Shown: positions 10,841-22,575, counted from the first letter of the stretch. The stretch: 64,000 nucleotides of DNA from Oegoconia quadripuncta (GCA_949316235.1 OX438741.1:10851124-10915123), one strand, 5' to 3'. The notes: generated by a model from the sequence alone, not told the origin. Made by a program: numbers and translations.

Positions 10841-10990
10841 TGTGTTCGGGACCGACGTCTCTATATTTATTAATTTTGATTTTTTCCGTTAATACATATG
10901 TAATGTATTCAAATAAAACAACCTGCCTATCCCAACTAATGTTAAAATTATATTGTCCATATACCCAATGCTTTCCTGAGAGATTGCGCT

Positions 10991-11015
10991 GAGAGAGAGA
11001 GAGAGAGAGAGAGAG
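10991..11015. repeat. GA microsatellite
   Basis: About twelve GA units. Confidence 0.95.
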
Positions 11016-11104
11016 TAAGGTCGCTAAATTGTACGTTCTCTTACTACCAACTTTCTGTAAATGTATTTTCTTTTCATTTATGCATTTGTATTTGGATGGT
11101 AGAT

Positions 11105-11315
11105 GTTAGGTCACTTGATACGACACGATATTTTTTTGAAGAACATAATTGAGGGAAAGGTTGAAGGAAAGAGAGGAAGGGGAAGACCTAGGCGTAATTA
11201 CTTTGACCAAGTGAAAGAAAAGGTGAATGTCGTGTCTTACTAAGAGGTTAAAACGAGGGCGGAAAGTAGAGAGACATGGTCGTTACTCCACCGAAAAGAG
11301 CATAGCTCTTAAATT
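11105..11315 (+). pseudogene. RTE-like LINE C-terminus
   Basis: Translated GHLIRHD, then GKRGRGRPRRNYFDQVKE and ERRETWSLLHR, the standard C-terminal end of RTE/BovB-type LINE ORF2. One in-frame stop. A minus-strand copy of its end lies at 53820-53935. Confidence 0.8.
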
Positions 11316-12574
11316 GAAGAAGAAGATTTGGATTATAAGATATGGAAAACTCTGTTAAACTCTGTTTGAATAAAATGTTTAGTCCGAAAATTCGGTATCT
11401 CCTTATGCCTTCACGTCGCGTCTACGTAACTACAATTTTGTTGATGCTCAATACTTCAGTCCTACTCGCACTGAATCGATTTTACTAAATTCGTTGTAGT
11501 GTTCGAGTGTTACAGACTGCAAAAAAATAAGATATCTTACCCTGCGACGCCATGTTTGTTAATATTTTAGTTTTAATGATTCTGTCGATTATTTTGTAAA
11601 ATAACCAAATTTGAAAATAGAATCACATGTAATTATCGTGGTATCACAGCGAGCTTGGCAGATTTTGTAATAAAAAGCCGCAAATATAAAATAGGTTACC
11701 CACAATCTATGGGCTTCTGGACTTCGCCCAAATCCACTAAGTTTATGTGATCAACCGCTTATCATTGAGATCTACATCGTCTGCCCGGGCGCTGACCGGC
11801 GACTGAATGATGAATGAAGTTAAGGAATTAATTGGGTCGGTCTCAGGCGTGGCGGACACATAACCCAAATATTTAGCTCAGCCAGACAACGCCTCAATGC
11901 AGATTTACCTTACTTTGATTTAGATTTGATTGAGATACTTTTGAAAGGGAAATCATCTAGCGCGCGCAAGAATTTGGGCCACCTTCCTCTTTATGGTGAC
12001 TGATGTGTTTTGTAAAAGCGTTAGTTAGAGACTGAGCTGTAATAGTTTTGTCGGGGCATATTGTGTAGTTAACTTTTGTCTATGTGAGTAAAGAAATTTT
12101 ATTTCTCAAAAGAATAATTACAATTCACTTACATGAGAAAATTTACATAAAATATTTGTTAGTTACTATTGCGAGCGTATTATAAACAATTTAGTTAGGA
12201 ATAGAAAATCGTGGGTAAGAAAACAAAACTCATTAAGCACTATTAACCAGCATATACAGAGCTCTGCTAAGTATGAGCAGCCCACAGAGCGCGCGCTCAC
12301 ATCTCGCTGGCGTTAGCACCAGTCATGCATGACCGGGCGTAGAACACAATAGTAACACTATTTAGATACACGGAACTACTATCTGCTAGAACTGACATGG
12401 AGCTTACTTTATATTTTGGTAATATTGCGAGGTGATTTATACATGGGAAGGTATTTTGATATTAGTATTTAATCTTGTTTAGTTTTGTATATACACACAC
12501 ATAATATATACATATATGGATGTGTTATTATTTAATATTGTTATCTATATCTATATTACCTTCTCTTCAATTTA
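11316..12574. other. Repeat-poor intronic stretch
   Basis: No LINE, SINE or MITE signature could be matched within the window, and no coding frame was found. Part may be single-copy sequence suitable for regulatory elements. Confidence 0.4.
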
Positions 12575-12755
12575 ATTATCATCATCATCCCTCTTGTCGG
12601 TGGAGTCCTTTCCACACTTCTCTGCATTCCACCTTTTCTTTGACTTCCTGATACGACACGGCATTTTCTTTTTCCTTTACTTGTACCATGAATGTTCTTC
12701 TAGGCCTTCCTCTTCCCTTCGACTTTTCCTTCAATGATGTTCGTTCCTTTGTCTA
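12575..12755 (-). pseudogene. RTE-like LINE C-terminal fragment
   Basis: On the minus strand the reading contains the charged GK.R.RPRR and KKRWNAEKCGKDSTD pattern of RTE-type C-termini. Frames are broken. Confidence 0.6.
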
Positions 12756-12759
12756 CATA

Positions 12760-13045
12760 CAGGGTGACATTTAATTTGTGTAATTCCTGTTTAGTGGTGA
12801 CTCCACTACTGATTACGAAAAAATTTCCAGTAGGAACCATGGTCGAATTCAGACGAAAATTGATGAACTACTTGTTTGTTGAAAATTGATGATACTAAAG
12901 GTGATTTAAGTAGATATTGTTTATTTTCTATGAGGAATCGAATTTTTTTTGATTGAATTAGATTATGGTTCCTTGGGGATAGTTGTTCGTATTCAAGAGT
13001 GGCGTCACCAGTTAATGGGAATTACACGAATTCAAAATCACCCCG
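12760..13045. mobile_element. MITE with CAGGGTGA ends (286 bp)
   Basis: Left end CAGGGTGACATTTAATTTGT; the right end read in reverse is CGGGGTGATTTTGAATTCGT. About 47 bp of imperfect inverted repeat continues on each side (GTGTAATTCC is shared). TA flanks at 12758-12759 and 13046-13047 place it near the Tc1/mariner superfamily. Confidence 0.82.
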
Positions 13046-13085
13046 TATAATCGAATATATACCTATGCAACCTTATCATAACATT

Positions 13086-13358
13086 CCATTGCAGGGATAT
13101 AGGCCTTCCCTCGTATAATGACGGAGTATAGGCCATAGTCTACCACGCTGGCCCAATGCGGGTTGGCGACTTCATATGCCTTTGAATTTATATTTTTAAG
13201 TCGTGGACGTTTCGCCGATGTTTTCCCTCACCGTTTTTGTACATAAATAATTAAGTTAAATTTAAAAACTCATTAGTACATGGCCTGCCTGGGAATCGAA
13301 CCCTGACCCCCCAAACTGAGAGATCGCGTCTTAACCGCTCACCCACCGCCGTTGCCAC
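13086..13358 (-). repeat. SINE family D, near full-length
   Basis: Minus-strand copy: B box GGTTCGATTCCC near 13300, body with CACGCTGGCCCAATGCGGGT, and 3' region with CTGCAATGGAATG. Confidence 0.8.
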
Positions 13359-13439
13359 CTTATAATAACTGAAAATTAAAAATTTTGAAAATCCCCGAGA
13401 AAACGAATGATTAATCCTGATAAACCAAACCAGCTGTGT

Positions 13440-13700
13440 TAAAAGCTAAACCGCTTTGAAAAGGCTTAACCGAATTAAATAAAACATGGCTCAAACCTAA
13501 CCTAGAGTTAAAATTGAAAAATAAAACACATGAAAATTTAGATACCTAACACTCAAAACACTATGATATCATACAAATACACCAAAAAACTGCGTTAACA
13601 TGCCTAAATACCATAAAGCAAGAGAGAAATCGGACCACACATTACTGAGAGAAGTACGGACAAAGATTGGACACACATACTTAACGGCTTCAAACACTTA
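13440..13700. repeat. Interspersed repeat H, copy 2
   Basis: AAAGGCTTAACCGAATTAAA and AAATCGGACCACACATTACT correspond to copy 1. Confidence 0.55.
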
Positions 13701-14305
13701 ACTCCTCGTTTTTCGTTAAGTTCACGACAAAATACTGTTACAAAAATATTTCTTGTATTCTTGTGTGAATAGTGAATACACCGAATTTGGTTCCCGAGAA
13801 CCATAACAAAGAACCGGATCCGCAGTTCCGAGATATTCCAAATCACAGAACCCCAATTGACGTGTAACGCGAAATATTTTCTTTGAAAGAAATTCTATCA
13901 AATTATGAACATGATTGTCGAGAACGGGCCAAGGATAGTTTTATCATTAGTGAGATGAATGTAGTTATTATTTTATCAATAAACGTTTGCTACCATTTGC
14001 AATTATATTTTTTTTTGCGACCGATTGCTCGACCTCGACTTGGAGATTCCTATCGAAAGTTACTTTTCCTAAGACACAAATTAAAATTAAATATACGATT
14101 GTTTGTTTTCAGTTGTGGACAAATCGATGTTATTTCTTTGCACAAAATCCGTGAGAGATTGCAGACGCTGGAGTCTCCAAGTATCCTCACCAACATATCA
14201 TCTTTCACCGAAGTCTCGAAGAGCTTGTTTTTTTTTTTGCTATGCAGTCGAAACTTAACGATCATATGATATCGGCCAAAAAGTATCACATGAATACAAA
14301 CGTAA
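13700..14305. other. Intronic sequence with an exon-like plus-strand segment
   Basis: A plus-strand open frame (13883-14269) contains TTGTTTGTTTTCAG at about 14099-14112, followed by a clean reading IDVISLHKIRERLQTLES. No family recognised; possibly a fossil transposon piece. Confidence 0.3.
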
Positions 14306-14635
14306 CCGCCTCCGTGGCTTAATGTAAACAATATTGGGTTTACGATTCGGAGGTCGCGGTTTCGATCCCCAGCGGGGTATATGTTTAAGTACTCGGTTTG
14401 GTTGGTGGTAGGGCATTTTAAATTTCCGTCTGGCTAGCTACTACCATCTTATCTAAATCTGCCGCATAGCAGCAATGTTAATAGCATTGTTGTGTTCCGG
14501 TTGTCAGAGATAAGATAGCCAGCCCCCCAAATGTGTTGGGGTTTCCGGGTCAGTACGCTTTCACCTTCGACCTCATCTTCACTTAACATCAGGTGTGATT
14601 GAGGCCAAGTACCAACCCGTAGTGCATAAAAAAAA
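14306..14635 (+). repeat. SINE family A, full-length
   Basis: Runs from CCGCCTCCGTGGCTTAATGT through B box GGTTTCGATCCCC to GTGCATAAAAAAAA, about 330 bp. One of the best copies for a consensus. Confidence 0.93.
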
Positions 14636-14879
14636 TGTGTCGTATTCCTGGTATTGAGTACAAAATATCGTTAAATCTTAACTTACCTAATACTTTTTAT
14701 TCGATATCAAAAGGTATCGACACTTTTGTCGTGTCCCTAATAGTGAGTTTAATGTCCATAAGTGCTCCTCAGATTATACCTCATCTTAGATTATAAAAGT
14801 ACATGACCTGCTTATGTAATTTTATTGTTAGCAACTGTTTGTCTCTGAAATAAATAAATAATAAATAAATTGAAAATTT

Positions 14880-15080
14880 AGATAACCCCCGATGAACACG
14901 AGATTAAAATAAAACGACTGAACCGATTCTGATAAAACATATCTACGAATCACCGCTAGAAGATCTGCTTTAAAATAAGAAAACGCATGGAAATCGGTTC
15001 ATTCGATTAAAAGCTACGGAGCTACAGACAGATACACATATCAGTGAAACTTACAACACATAAAAAGATACTACCACGCG
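14880..15080. repeat. Interspersed repeat H, diverged copy
   Basis: GACTGAACCGATTCTGATAA and GGAAATCGGTTCATTCG are the recognisable parts. Confidence 0.45.
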
Positions 15081-15221
15081 ACTGATGAGACACAGAAGTT
15101 AAAGTGAACAATTTGATGTGATGTGCTACGGCGTGGCTACAATTTTGGTCTACATGTTGTAGCGCGGGCCTGTAATTCAGATGGTGGTGTTTATTCATCG
15201 TCTATTCTGTTGTTCATCCTT

Positions 15222-15372
15222 CTATACTAATATTAAAAAGAGGTAATGTTGTTTGTATGTCCGAGGTAATATCTGGACTTACTGATCTGATTTTGAACAT
15301 TCTTTAATTAATAGAGAGCTATCACATAGGTGATTTTGATTTCGACATCCATATAGACGAGGATGCAGGCGG
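15222..15372 (+). repeat. Helitron-like non-autonomous repeat G
   Basis: Begins TCTATACTAATATTAAAAAG and ends GGATAGCTAGT; TC at the start and CTAG at the end suit a Helitron. Short, without a strong 3' hairpin. Confidence 0.45.
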
Positions 15373-16145
15373 ATAGCTAGTAGTATTGTATGAATAACTA
15401 ACAAAGTAATAAATTAATCAATATTGGTATTCCAAAAAATAGGTGGGTATTTCAAATATTAAAAGTCTAATGCTTGAAACTACATCCGCGGTTCACCTTA
15501 CGAAATATACAGAAATGCACACGTGACAAGGGGTGAACCCATTGCAGTTGAAACGTGCAATAGATAATGGAAAGTCCGTTGGAAATAGAACACACATCTT
15601 TTAAATTTTCATACTTTAGGATATGCAGAACTTTCAGATTTACTCAACAATTCGAAAATTATTTGTGCTAATCCACTTTATTACTCAATAGGTTAGGAAG
15701 AGATCGCTGTTGACGATAAAACCACCTAATTTATACTTTCTACATTATATTTCAATGTACCTTCCTTATTTAAACAATAAAGCGTATTTGATTGATTGGT
15801 CGATATAAAATAGCCCTGTATGACTAATTATGAAACCGACTCTACGTATGTGATATAGAATAATTACTCAAAATTATTCAACCCCTCATTCACTACGAGA
15901 ACATTAGGTTTTCATCTAATTTATCTTCCCAAAGTTTACAATTGCTAATGATCCTGGCATAAACAGTAATTTCCGTTTTCGTCAGGGGTTCTAAACAGTT
16001 CTGTAATTCTATTAAAAACATTAGTATGAAAAATGAATCAAACTTCCAATCACAAGCATGTGTTTGAACAAAAATATGATTAACATTTGTTGTAGGCCAA
16101 TTTAAATCTATTAGTAATAATAATAATTAATAGAAAGAATTAATA
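15373..16145. other. Unassigned intronic sequence
   Basis: AT-rich; no open frame with homology and no match to other repeats in the window. Confidence 0.35.
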
Positions 16146-16216
16146 ATCACTTAACATTAGGTGTGATTGAGGTCAAGGGCAAACCCTTTGTGCATAAAAA
16201 ATAATAATAATAATAG
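16146..16216 (+). repeat. SINE family A, tail fragment, with AAT run
   Basis: Tail CTTAACATTAGGTGTGATTG to GTGCATAAAAAATAATAATA. Confidence 0.75.
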
Positions 16217-16238
16217 AGCGCGTTTCTCTGTCAGTCAG

Positions 16239-16345
16239 ACGACCGATTGATGTAGTGTCAGCGAAACCAATGTTTGCGGGTTCGAATCCCGCGAGGTGTA
16301 AATGTTTGTGTGATGAATACGAACATTTATTCCGGAGTCATGCAT
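16239..16345 (+). repeat. SINE family B, head fragment
   Basis: GACGACCGATTGATGTAGTG then GGGTTCGAATCCCGCGAGG, the tRNA-derived head of family B, with part of its body. Confidence 0.8.
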
Positions 16346-16716
16346 GGATTTGAGTTAAGTGTCAGAAATAAAAAACAAAGTGTATCCACCGCTTCGGAAA
16401 GGGAAATCATCTAAGGGAAAAGATGCGCGACGCAAGAAATTAAACTTCTTATTCAACTTTTATTTAGAATTAGAAACAATTGCTTCAAACTAATTCAAGG
16501 AATTTTGTTACAATAATATAATTTTACTGCAAAATATCTTTTAAATCCTTGTATGTGTGTATTCACGATGTATATACTTATATGAAATAAAGTGATAAAT
16601 AAATAAATAACAATGTTATCGAAAGGTTCAAGCAGTTCTGATTCACATTTGAACAATTCGTGAGTTTTATATTTATATGCACATTGATACTTGTAAACTG
16701 ATATGTAACATTTCAG
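16346..16716. other. Unassigned intronic sequence
   Basis: No recognisable elements. Confidence 0.35.
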
Positions 16717-16855
16717 GAATCGAGGTTAACAGGAACGGTGGTGAAAATGGTGTATATAGCTTTTAATGATCTGACTGTGCATAAGTGGCATAAACAGGTA
16801 TTGAATATAATATTACAAGATCCTATTAAAGTTACAGTTTTGTTTTTTTTATTTA
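16717..16855 (+). other. Exon-like open segment on the opposite strand
   Basis: Preceded by the acceptor-like TAACATTTCAG and open from ESRLTG onward. An internal CAG|GTATTG at 16797/16798 would close an 81-nt, 27-codon exon in phase 0. The reading MVYIAFNDLTVHKWHKQ is unlike anything I can name. May be a transposon relic. Confidence 0.25.
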
Positions 16856-16861
16856 TATATA

Positions 16862-16967
16862 TAAATATTTCGGACATTTCCATCAATCATCTAGTCCCAA
16901 ACTAAGCAAAGTTTGTGCTATGGATACTAGATAACGGATAAATATACATAAATATTTATATAAATTT
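16862..16967 (-). repeat. SINE family B, 3' half
   Basis: Contains CAATCATCTAGTCCCAAAC and ACGGATAAATATACATAAAT, the body shared with 22206-22428. Confidence 0.8.
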
Positions 16968-17505
16968 AATAAAAAAAAATTACATATTTATTTCGGTAGG
17001 CTCAAAGGTGGCTGGCAATGTACGGGTTTTGGTAACTTGGACTGCGCATTGCCGTGCGTTTGGGTTACAACTCTCCCCAACATCCGCTGATAGGTAAGTC
17101 CTAATGAGCCGTCAAGTAATTTATTATCTTCGTCCTCGATGCTCGGTTCCTGCGACGGCGGAAATTGTAAGAACTACACCAAAGGTTTGCTACTTCTGAG
17201 ATCGTTATGGAAAAGGAGATTATGTATTTTTAATCTACTTCCAAAAAGGAGGAAGTTATCAATTCGAATAAAAAATAAATGTTATATTGAGTATACAACT
17301 CAAAATACAAAAAAATAAATATTAAATTGTAAATGTTTGTAAATGTATATTTTTTACCCGATTTCTGTGATATTTTTATAAACCATTTTATATATTTTTT
17401 TTTTGAGTTTTATAAATTTGGTAAAGATATGATGATACACGCCGGAGATAAGAGAACCGAACCTTACTGAAGTCGGTTGTTTTGCCCATTTTTGTCGGTT
17501 CAATT
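16968..17505. other. Unassigned intronic sequence
   Basis: AT-rich; no repeats matched except short A/T runs. Confidence 0.35.
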
Positions 17506-17510
17506 ATATA

Positions 17511-17848
17511 GGGTCTAACAAAATTAACCTGACAAACGTAAAGTGTATGTATAGGATGTACTTATTACGAAAAAAATAAAACATTAAAGTTAACAGATTA
17601 ACAAACAATAAAATTTAGAAATTTAAATTTTGTGAGTTGGACCTTAATGACCGCGCGCTCTAAGTACTTTGCCACGACACACAAACACGTGCCGCGGTAT
17701 CTTTGAAGACGCCGAAATAGAATAGAATAATTTTTATTGGATACAGAAATAATAAATATAATAAATATACACAATACAAATTGCCCCGAAATTGCCGAAG
17801 ACGGCGCTTGCAATTGCCAAAGTTTGTCGGGTTAATTTTGTTAGACCT
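17511..17848. mobile_element. MITE with GGTCTAACAAAATTAACC ends
   Basis: GGTCTAACAAAATTAACCTG on the left is repeated inverted on the right (GGTCTAACAAAATTAACCCG), about 30 bp of imperfect terminal repeat. Flanks are TATATA-like on both sides. The centre contains a T-rich piece and AATAGAATAGAATAATTTTT, probably a later insertion. Confidence 0.75.
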
Positions 17849-17984
17849 TATATAATGGTAGCTTCAATCTCAAAGGAAAAGAAATTGCAGCACTGCCTGC
17901 TGTCGGAACATTTTGAGTAACGAGGTGGTGTTAAGAGCTTTGACACCACGCTTCACGCACGAAACCATACAAATAGCCCACTGT

Positions 17985-18606
17985 ATAGATGCATTCTAGT
18001 CTATAATAAAATACCAGACTCTCATAATCTTGAATCTTGAAGAAAATGATAATATCTTTAAACATAAGCTTAAGGCTTTCTTAATTGGTAAATCTTATTA
18101 CAGCATAGATGAATTCGTTAATGATAAAAACTTCGAACTGGTGTAATAATAAATATGAATGATATGACAAAGATAATGACAGTGCTATTCTCAAATTAAC
18201 TAAATATAAAATTGCATACATAGAAATAGACACATAGAGGAAAGTTACCTACGCATGATATAATTAATTTAATTGACATTCTAAAATGGATTTATGCACG
18301 ACATTATTAATATTATTATTGACATCTTATTATATTCGTTGAAATAGGATAGGGTGTATTTTTTAATTTGTTATTTTTTGTTTATTGTTGATTGACTGTG
18401 GAATTGGAGCACTTTCTTTAAACTTCCAACATACATATGTAGCTTCATAAAAATTATAACTATTGGTAATTGAAACGACATTATTAACATAAATATCCCT
18501 TTCCTCCATATTGCCATGCCTGACAAGGTACATATTGTGTATGTTAGTACTTACCTATGTATTGTAACTATGACATGTGTAATGCAATAAATATATGAAT
18601 ATGAAT
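17985..18606 (+). pseudogene. LINE 3' end: C-terminus plus 3' UTR
   Basis: The translation NIFKHKLKAFLIGKSYYSID then EFVNDKNFELV and a stop at about 18144 is a typical lepidopteran LINE ORF2 C-terminus. The 3' UTR ends GACATGTGTAATGCAATAAA with a short TATGAA tail. 5' truncated on insertion. Confidence 0.8.
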
Positions 18607-18987
18607 ATTTAATTATAAGTGGACGTCTTTCGGCTGATATGATGATGATGATGACTTAATTTTAAAAAATAAACAAAATCATTCAAGTTAGCTACTATAC
18701 TAAGTTGGAGTACATAAGGCCTCGCCCATAAACGGTGACCGATTGTCCTACAATCAGTTGGTCAAAAATCGGTGAAAACATCAGCACGACACAAAAAGCC
18801 TGACATGAGCGGCCAGCTTAAAATTAAACATATATTGTCCGCTTTAAATACAAAGACATTCTTCACAGTTTGAGCTGGTACTGGATATGCACTTTTGAAC
18901 CGTAATGTACCTACTCCGTTTAGTCAAGCAGGTCACTGATTTCAATGGTCTTAATTAACAATCGAGTAAATATAACAAAATACTTAC

Positions 18988-19082
18988 GAATGTGGTGTTA
19001 GGCATGAGGGTCTTTGAGGTCTGGTTGGCCGCGAACATAAGGCTGATACCGCCCGACAGATCGCGGTACACGAACTCGTCTC
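18988..19082 (-). CDS. Dpp10: DPP10/DPP6-like protein, first beta-propeller exon
   Basis: Second exon of the same gene, 95 nt, too short to stand out as an ORF. The acceptor is GCGCAG and the donor GTAAGTA. It supplies the last two bases of a split glycine codon and then 31 codons beginning DEFVYRD. Joined to the upstream exon this gives WISGDEFVYR, which aligns with WINDTDVVYK of human DPP10. The exon ends MPNTTF, matching the ENTTF stretch there. NQT and NTT are two potential N-glycosylation sites, as expected for an extracellular domain. The exon ends in phase 0, which fits the next exon. It lies 43.6 kb from the anchor exon, an intron filled with transposons. Confidence 0.93.
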
Positions 19083-19374
19083 CTGCGCACAAAGGACCTG
19101 GAGTTAGCACAGAACATGTCATAGGCAAACGTGGTGGTCAGTGGTCAGTGGCGTAAGGGTGGATCATCCGGTTTAATTGTAGAGCAAAGTAAACTTTGGA
19201 GTATACCGTGCTCGTCCCCATCCACTTCTCCTCAAAGTTGTATTCGAGGGGAGTTCCTTTAATTTTGAAAAGTATGATTTTTCTAATATTTTAAAGAAAA
19301 CATCGCTCAAACAATGGGAATAATTCAATCAAATAGCCTGCTGTTATTAAACATACCATAACTATAAAAAGAAA
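19083..19374. other. Intron sequence upstream of the propeller exon
   Basis: Immediately upstream of the acceptor on the minus strand; nothing else recognised. Confidence 0.4.
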
Positions 19375-19420
19375 CTATTTAACGAAGAAAAAATCTCTAA
19401 TTTCATAGGTAAAGACCCAA
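19375..19420 (+). repeat. Mariner-type MITE, right-end fragment
   Basis: TTTCATAGGTAAAGACCCAA followed by TA matches the right terminus of the 54397-54911 copy. The rest of the element is absent. Confidence 0.7.
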
Positions 19421-19654
19421 TATTAAACCGAGTTTAATGATATTTCAATGACACCAACGTGATAGTCTCCCATTTTAGAAGACCGACGTCTGAGTAGTGG
19501 CATTTTGCCACTGCGCTTCGTCCGGTGAGCGAGGGCGCCGGAGGCCCACCTTCCAGTCTCTCTCCAGAATGGTAGCGGTATTTAAAGAGTTAGTACCCCA
19601 GGAGGGTACCAGCACTGCTGGAGAATCCCTCATCACTCAAGCTGCCCTATTTAT

Positions 19655-19785
19655 TCTGGGGTGGACACCTTCCTCAAAGGCCGGCAGCGCATCTGTGACC
19701 CTTTTGGTGTTGCGGGTGCCCATGGGCGGCGGTGATTGCTTTCCATCAGGTGACCCGCATGCTCGTTTGCATAAAAAAAAAAAAT
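19655..19785 (+). repeat. CR1-like LINE 3' terminus
   Basis: AAGGCCGGCAGCGCATCTGT to CCATCAGGTGACCCGCATGC and an A tail. Same terminus as 3540-3620, 36632-36735 and 60229-60362. Confidence 0.85.
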
Positions 19786-20284
19786 TATTAACAATAGAGT
19801 AACGCGAATCGACCGCGACATCTAGGTGTAATCTGATGAATCTCCATCTTTATAAATTCTTAAAAACTGTTCAAAATAATCTTGTAGGTATTTTGTTTGT
19901 ATTATCACTGATATACCAGTTACATAGTTACCCTCATATTCATAAAAATTTACAAACTCTTTATAAGTCTGTTTTATTTAAAGTATGTTTTGCACTTTCT
20001 TTCATTACAACATTTCCTTATAAACGACAGAGACAAAACACACTTTAACTAAAACAGGCTTATAAAGCCTTTGTAAATTTTTATGAATAAGACGGTTAAT
20101 GTTTTATGCTATTAGAAGAGACGACAAGCTAATTTCGCGTCTTATTGTAAAGATTACGGTCGCGCTAGTTCCGATGCATTTGCTCCGTAAAGTAGTTTAA
20201 TCGCTTCCAAGTTCCGTTCCCGGTACAAATGGAAGTAAGTTTTTTACTAGTTTTGTTTGCTTACAATGATTGTCCTGGCTAGGA

Positions 20285-20500
20285 ACATAGACCGTACTAT
20301 CTAATATTATAAATGCAAACGTTTGGATGTTTATTTATTTGTTGCTCAACCACGGATGAACGAATTTGGATTAAATTTGTTATATAGGTAGAACATACCT
20401 TGGATTAAAACGTAGGATATTTTTTATCCCGACAAAGTGAGTAGTTCCCGTGGGATAAACAAATTTCCGCGAAAAAGTTATTCCACGCAGGCGAAGTCGC
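20285..20500 (+). repeat. Helitron-like repeat G, copy 2
   Basis: TATTATAAATGCAAACGTTTGG, then the CACGGATGAACGAATTTGG and CCCGACAAAGTGAGTAGTTC blocks, ending GCAGGCGAAGTCGC. Confidence 0.6.
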
Positions 20501-20589
20501 TAAAGCTAATTATTTATAATTACTTGCTTTGTTATCGGAATATTAGAGATAGAATAAAATTACGAAATATCCTTACTTACCAACATATA

Positions 20590-21032
20590 AAAATCAATAA
20601 AGCTTCCTGCACACATCCGAGAGAGTCCCTCCGTCCACGTATTCAAGAAGAGGCTAAAAGAGCACTATCATTCTATCATGATTTAAGATATATATTTATA
20701 TAATTATGTACTTATATATGTGATATTTATTTATTTGTATTATATAGTTTACCAATAATCACGTGTAATTTTATAACTAAGTGTATTTCTGTATTCTAGT
20801 AGTGTATGTATGTAAATAACATATAATATTATATACCTATATGTATAGTATATTTGTCATTCTATAACTGCACTTTTTGTTCACCGTCCCGCACAATGCT
20901 CTAACCACCACTGAGGTTGGATGGAAGAGATCTCTATTAGAGATAAGCTCACCTTTGTACAATATTTCCTACTGATTGTCAACATGTTTTTTTATGTGCA
21001 ATAAAGAATAAAGAAAGAAAGAAAAATTATCA
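20590..21032 (+). repeat. LINE 3' UTR-like segment
   Basis: Ends TGTTTTTTTATGTGCAATAAAG followed by AAAGAAAG repeats, a common lepidopteran LINE terminus. The upstream frame (PRESLRPRIQEEAKRALSF) is short and uncertain. Confidence 0.5.
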
Positions 21033-21183
21033 GATTTTTATTTTCAGTTTTAGTTTAGTAACTGCTCACAGCATACTTACTAAAGTATGGTAGATACGGA
21101 ACAGCATTCCAAATAATATCCTTTTGTAAGGAGTAAAATAAGTTATTCAGTGCTGACCTTGAATATGTCTGTATATTATTAGT

Positions 21184-21186
<3 letters not shown>

Positions 21187-21222
<36 letters not shown>
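21187..21222. repeat. AAT microsatellite
   Basis: About eleven AAT units, placed at the 3' tail of the minus-strand SINE C copy. Confidence 0.95.
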
Positions 21223-21223
<1 letters not shown>

Positions 21224-21228
21224 TATTT

Positions 21229-21447
21229 GCATATACACACAGCGCCATCTAGTTCCACAGTAAGCAACTATAGGCTTGTGTTGTGGATAGCAGATGGTTG
21301 ATAAACTACACAAATACTTTTTTTTTTGTAAATAAATACACATATAAATGAAAAACATCCATAACTCGGGAACACATGTCTGTATTCATCATACAAACAT
21401 ATGCCCCTAGCGGGATTCGAACCCGCGACCTTTTGGTAAGACCTAGT
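21229..21447 (-). repeat. SINE family C, near full-length
   Basis: B-box region GCGGGTTCGAATCCCGCTAG on the minus strand, body with CATCCATAACTCGGGAACAC, 3' part GCGCCATCTAGTTCCACAG. Confidence 0.88.
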
Positions 21448-21572
21448 GTTAAGTATTTTAACATCACCGTTAATAACTAAGTATAAATAAATCATTGCAA
21501 ATAGAAACATTGAAAAAAAGACGCCCGACATAATTAATCAGGTAATTTCATTTGTTGACCACCAATATTACT

Positions 21573-21822
21573 CGTACTCGGTTTGGTTGGTGGTAGGGCA
21601 TTTTAAATGTCCGCCTGGCTAGCTACCACCATCTTATCTAAATCTGCCGCCAAACAGCAATGTTAATAGCATTGTTGTGTTCCGGTTGTCAGAGATAAGA
21701 TAGCCAGTTCCCCAAATTAGATAGGGTTTCCGGGTCAGTACGCTTATGCGCTTCGGCCTCATCTTCACTTACCATCAGGTGAGATTATGGTCAACTGCTA
21801 ACCCGTTGTGCATAAAAAAAAA
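21573..21822 (+). repeat. SINE family A, 5' truncated
   Basis: Starts at GTACTCGGTTTGGTTGGTGG, after the tRNA-like head, and continues to GTTGTGCATAAAAAAA. Confidence 0.9.
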
Positions 21823-21944
21823 TATGGCTGACGTTCCTAATTATTTCAAATTTTCACTTAATATTTAATATTGACGATAATCTAAGATCCCATTTTGGGT
21901 CGGACCTGGGGCAATTTTAAGCATTCTGTTTTAGTTTTATTTCC

Positions 21945-22180
21945 GCCCGCGGCTTCGCCTGCGTGGAATAACTTTTTCGCGGATACGTTTATCCCGCGGG
22001 AACTACTCGCTTTATCGGGATAAAAAATATCCAATCTTTTAATCCAGAGTATATCTACCTAAATACCAAATTTCTTACAAATCCGTTCATCCGCTTCGCC
22101 GTGATTGAGCAACGAACAAACAAAGAAATAAACAAACAATCATCCAAACTTTCGCATTTATAAAATAAGTTATTAGGATA
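21945..22180 (-). repeat. Helitron-like repeat G, copy 3
   Basis: Minus-strand copy: CGCAGGCGAAGCCGCGGGCG end, CCCGATAAAGCGAGTAGTTC block, AATGCGAAAGTTTGGATG start. Confidence 0.6.
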
Positions 22181-22205
22181 ATAAAAAAAATAATAATAAT
22201 AATAA

Positions 22206-22428
22206 TAAATATTTCGGACACTTACAATCATCTAGTCCCAAACTAAGCAAAGCTTCTGCTATGGATCCTAGATAACGGATAAACATACATAAATATTTAT
22301 ATAAACATCCAAGACTCGGGAATAAATGTTCGTATTCATCATACAAGTATTTACCCCTCGCGGGATTCGAACCCGCAACCGTTGGTTTCGCTGATAGGGT
22401 GACTATCCACTACACCAATCGGTCGTCA
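22206..22428 (-). repeat. SINE family B, near full-length
   Basis: On the minus strand it starts GACGACCGATTGGTGTAGTG, has the B box GGTTCGAATCCCGCGAGG and ends before GTGTCCGAAATATTTATTA. Confidence 0.88.
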
Positions 22429-22507
22429 AACTAAATAAATATCTAACTAAATAAATGTCAGGATAAATAAATATCCTTGGTAATGCCATGTATTTCTTCA
22501 CTAAACA

Positions 22508-22575
22508 ACTAGGCTTGTATTATGGATACCATATGGTTGACATACTACACGAATATTATCTTTATTGTAAATATA
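22508..22575 (-). repeat. SINE family C fragment
   Basis: AACTAGGCTTGTATTATGGA with GTTGACATACTACACGAA is the 3' body of family C. Confidence 0.65.

Larger units (their letters stand above)
1852..18987 (-). other. Second large intron (17.1 kb) of the DPP10/DPP6-like gene
   Basis: Phase-0 intron between the two propeller exons. It contains CR1-like and RTE-like LINE fragments, SINE copies, and several MITEs with intact termini. Confidence 0.9.
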
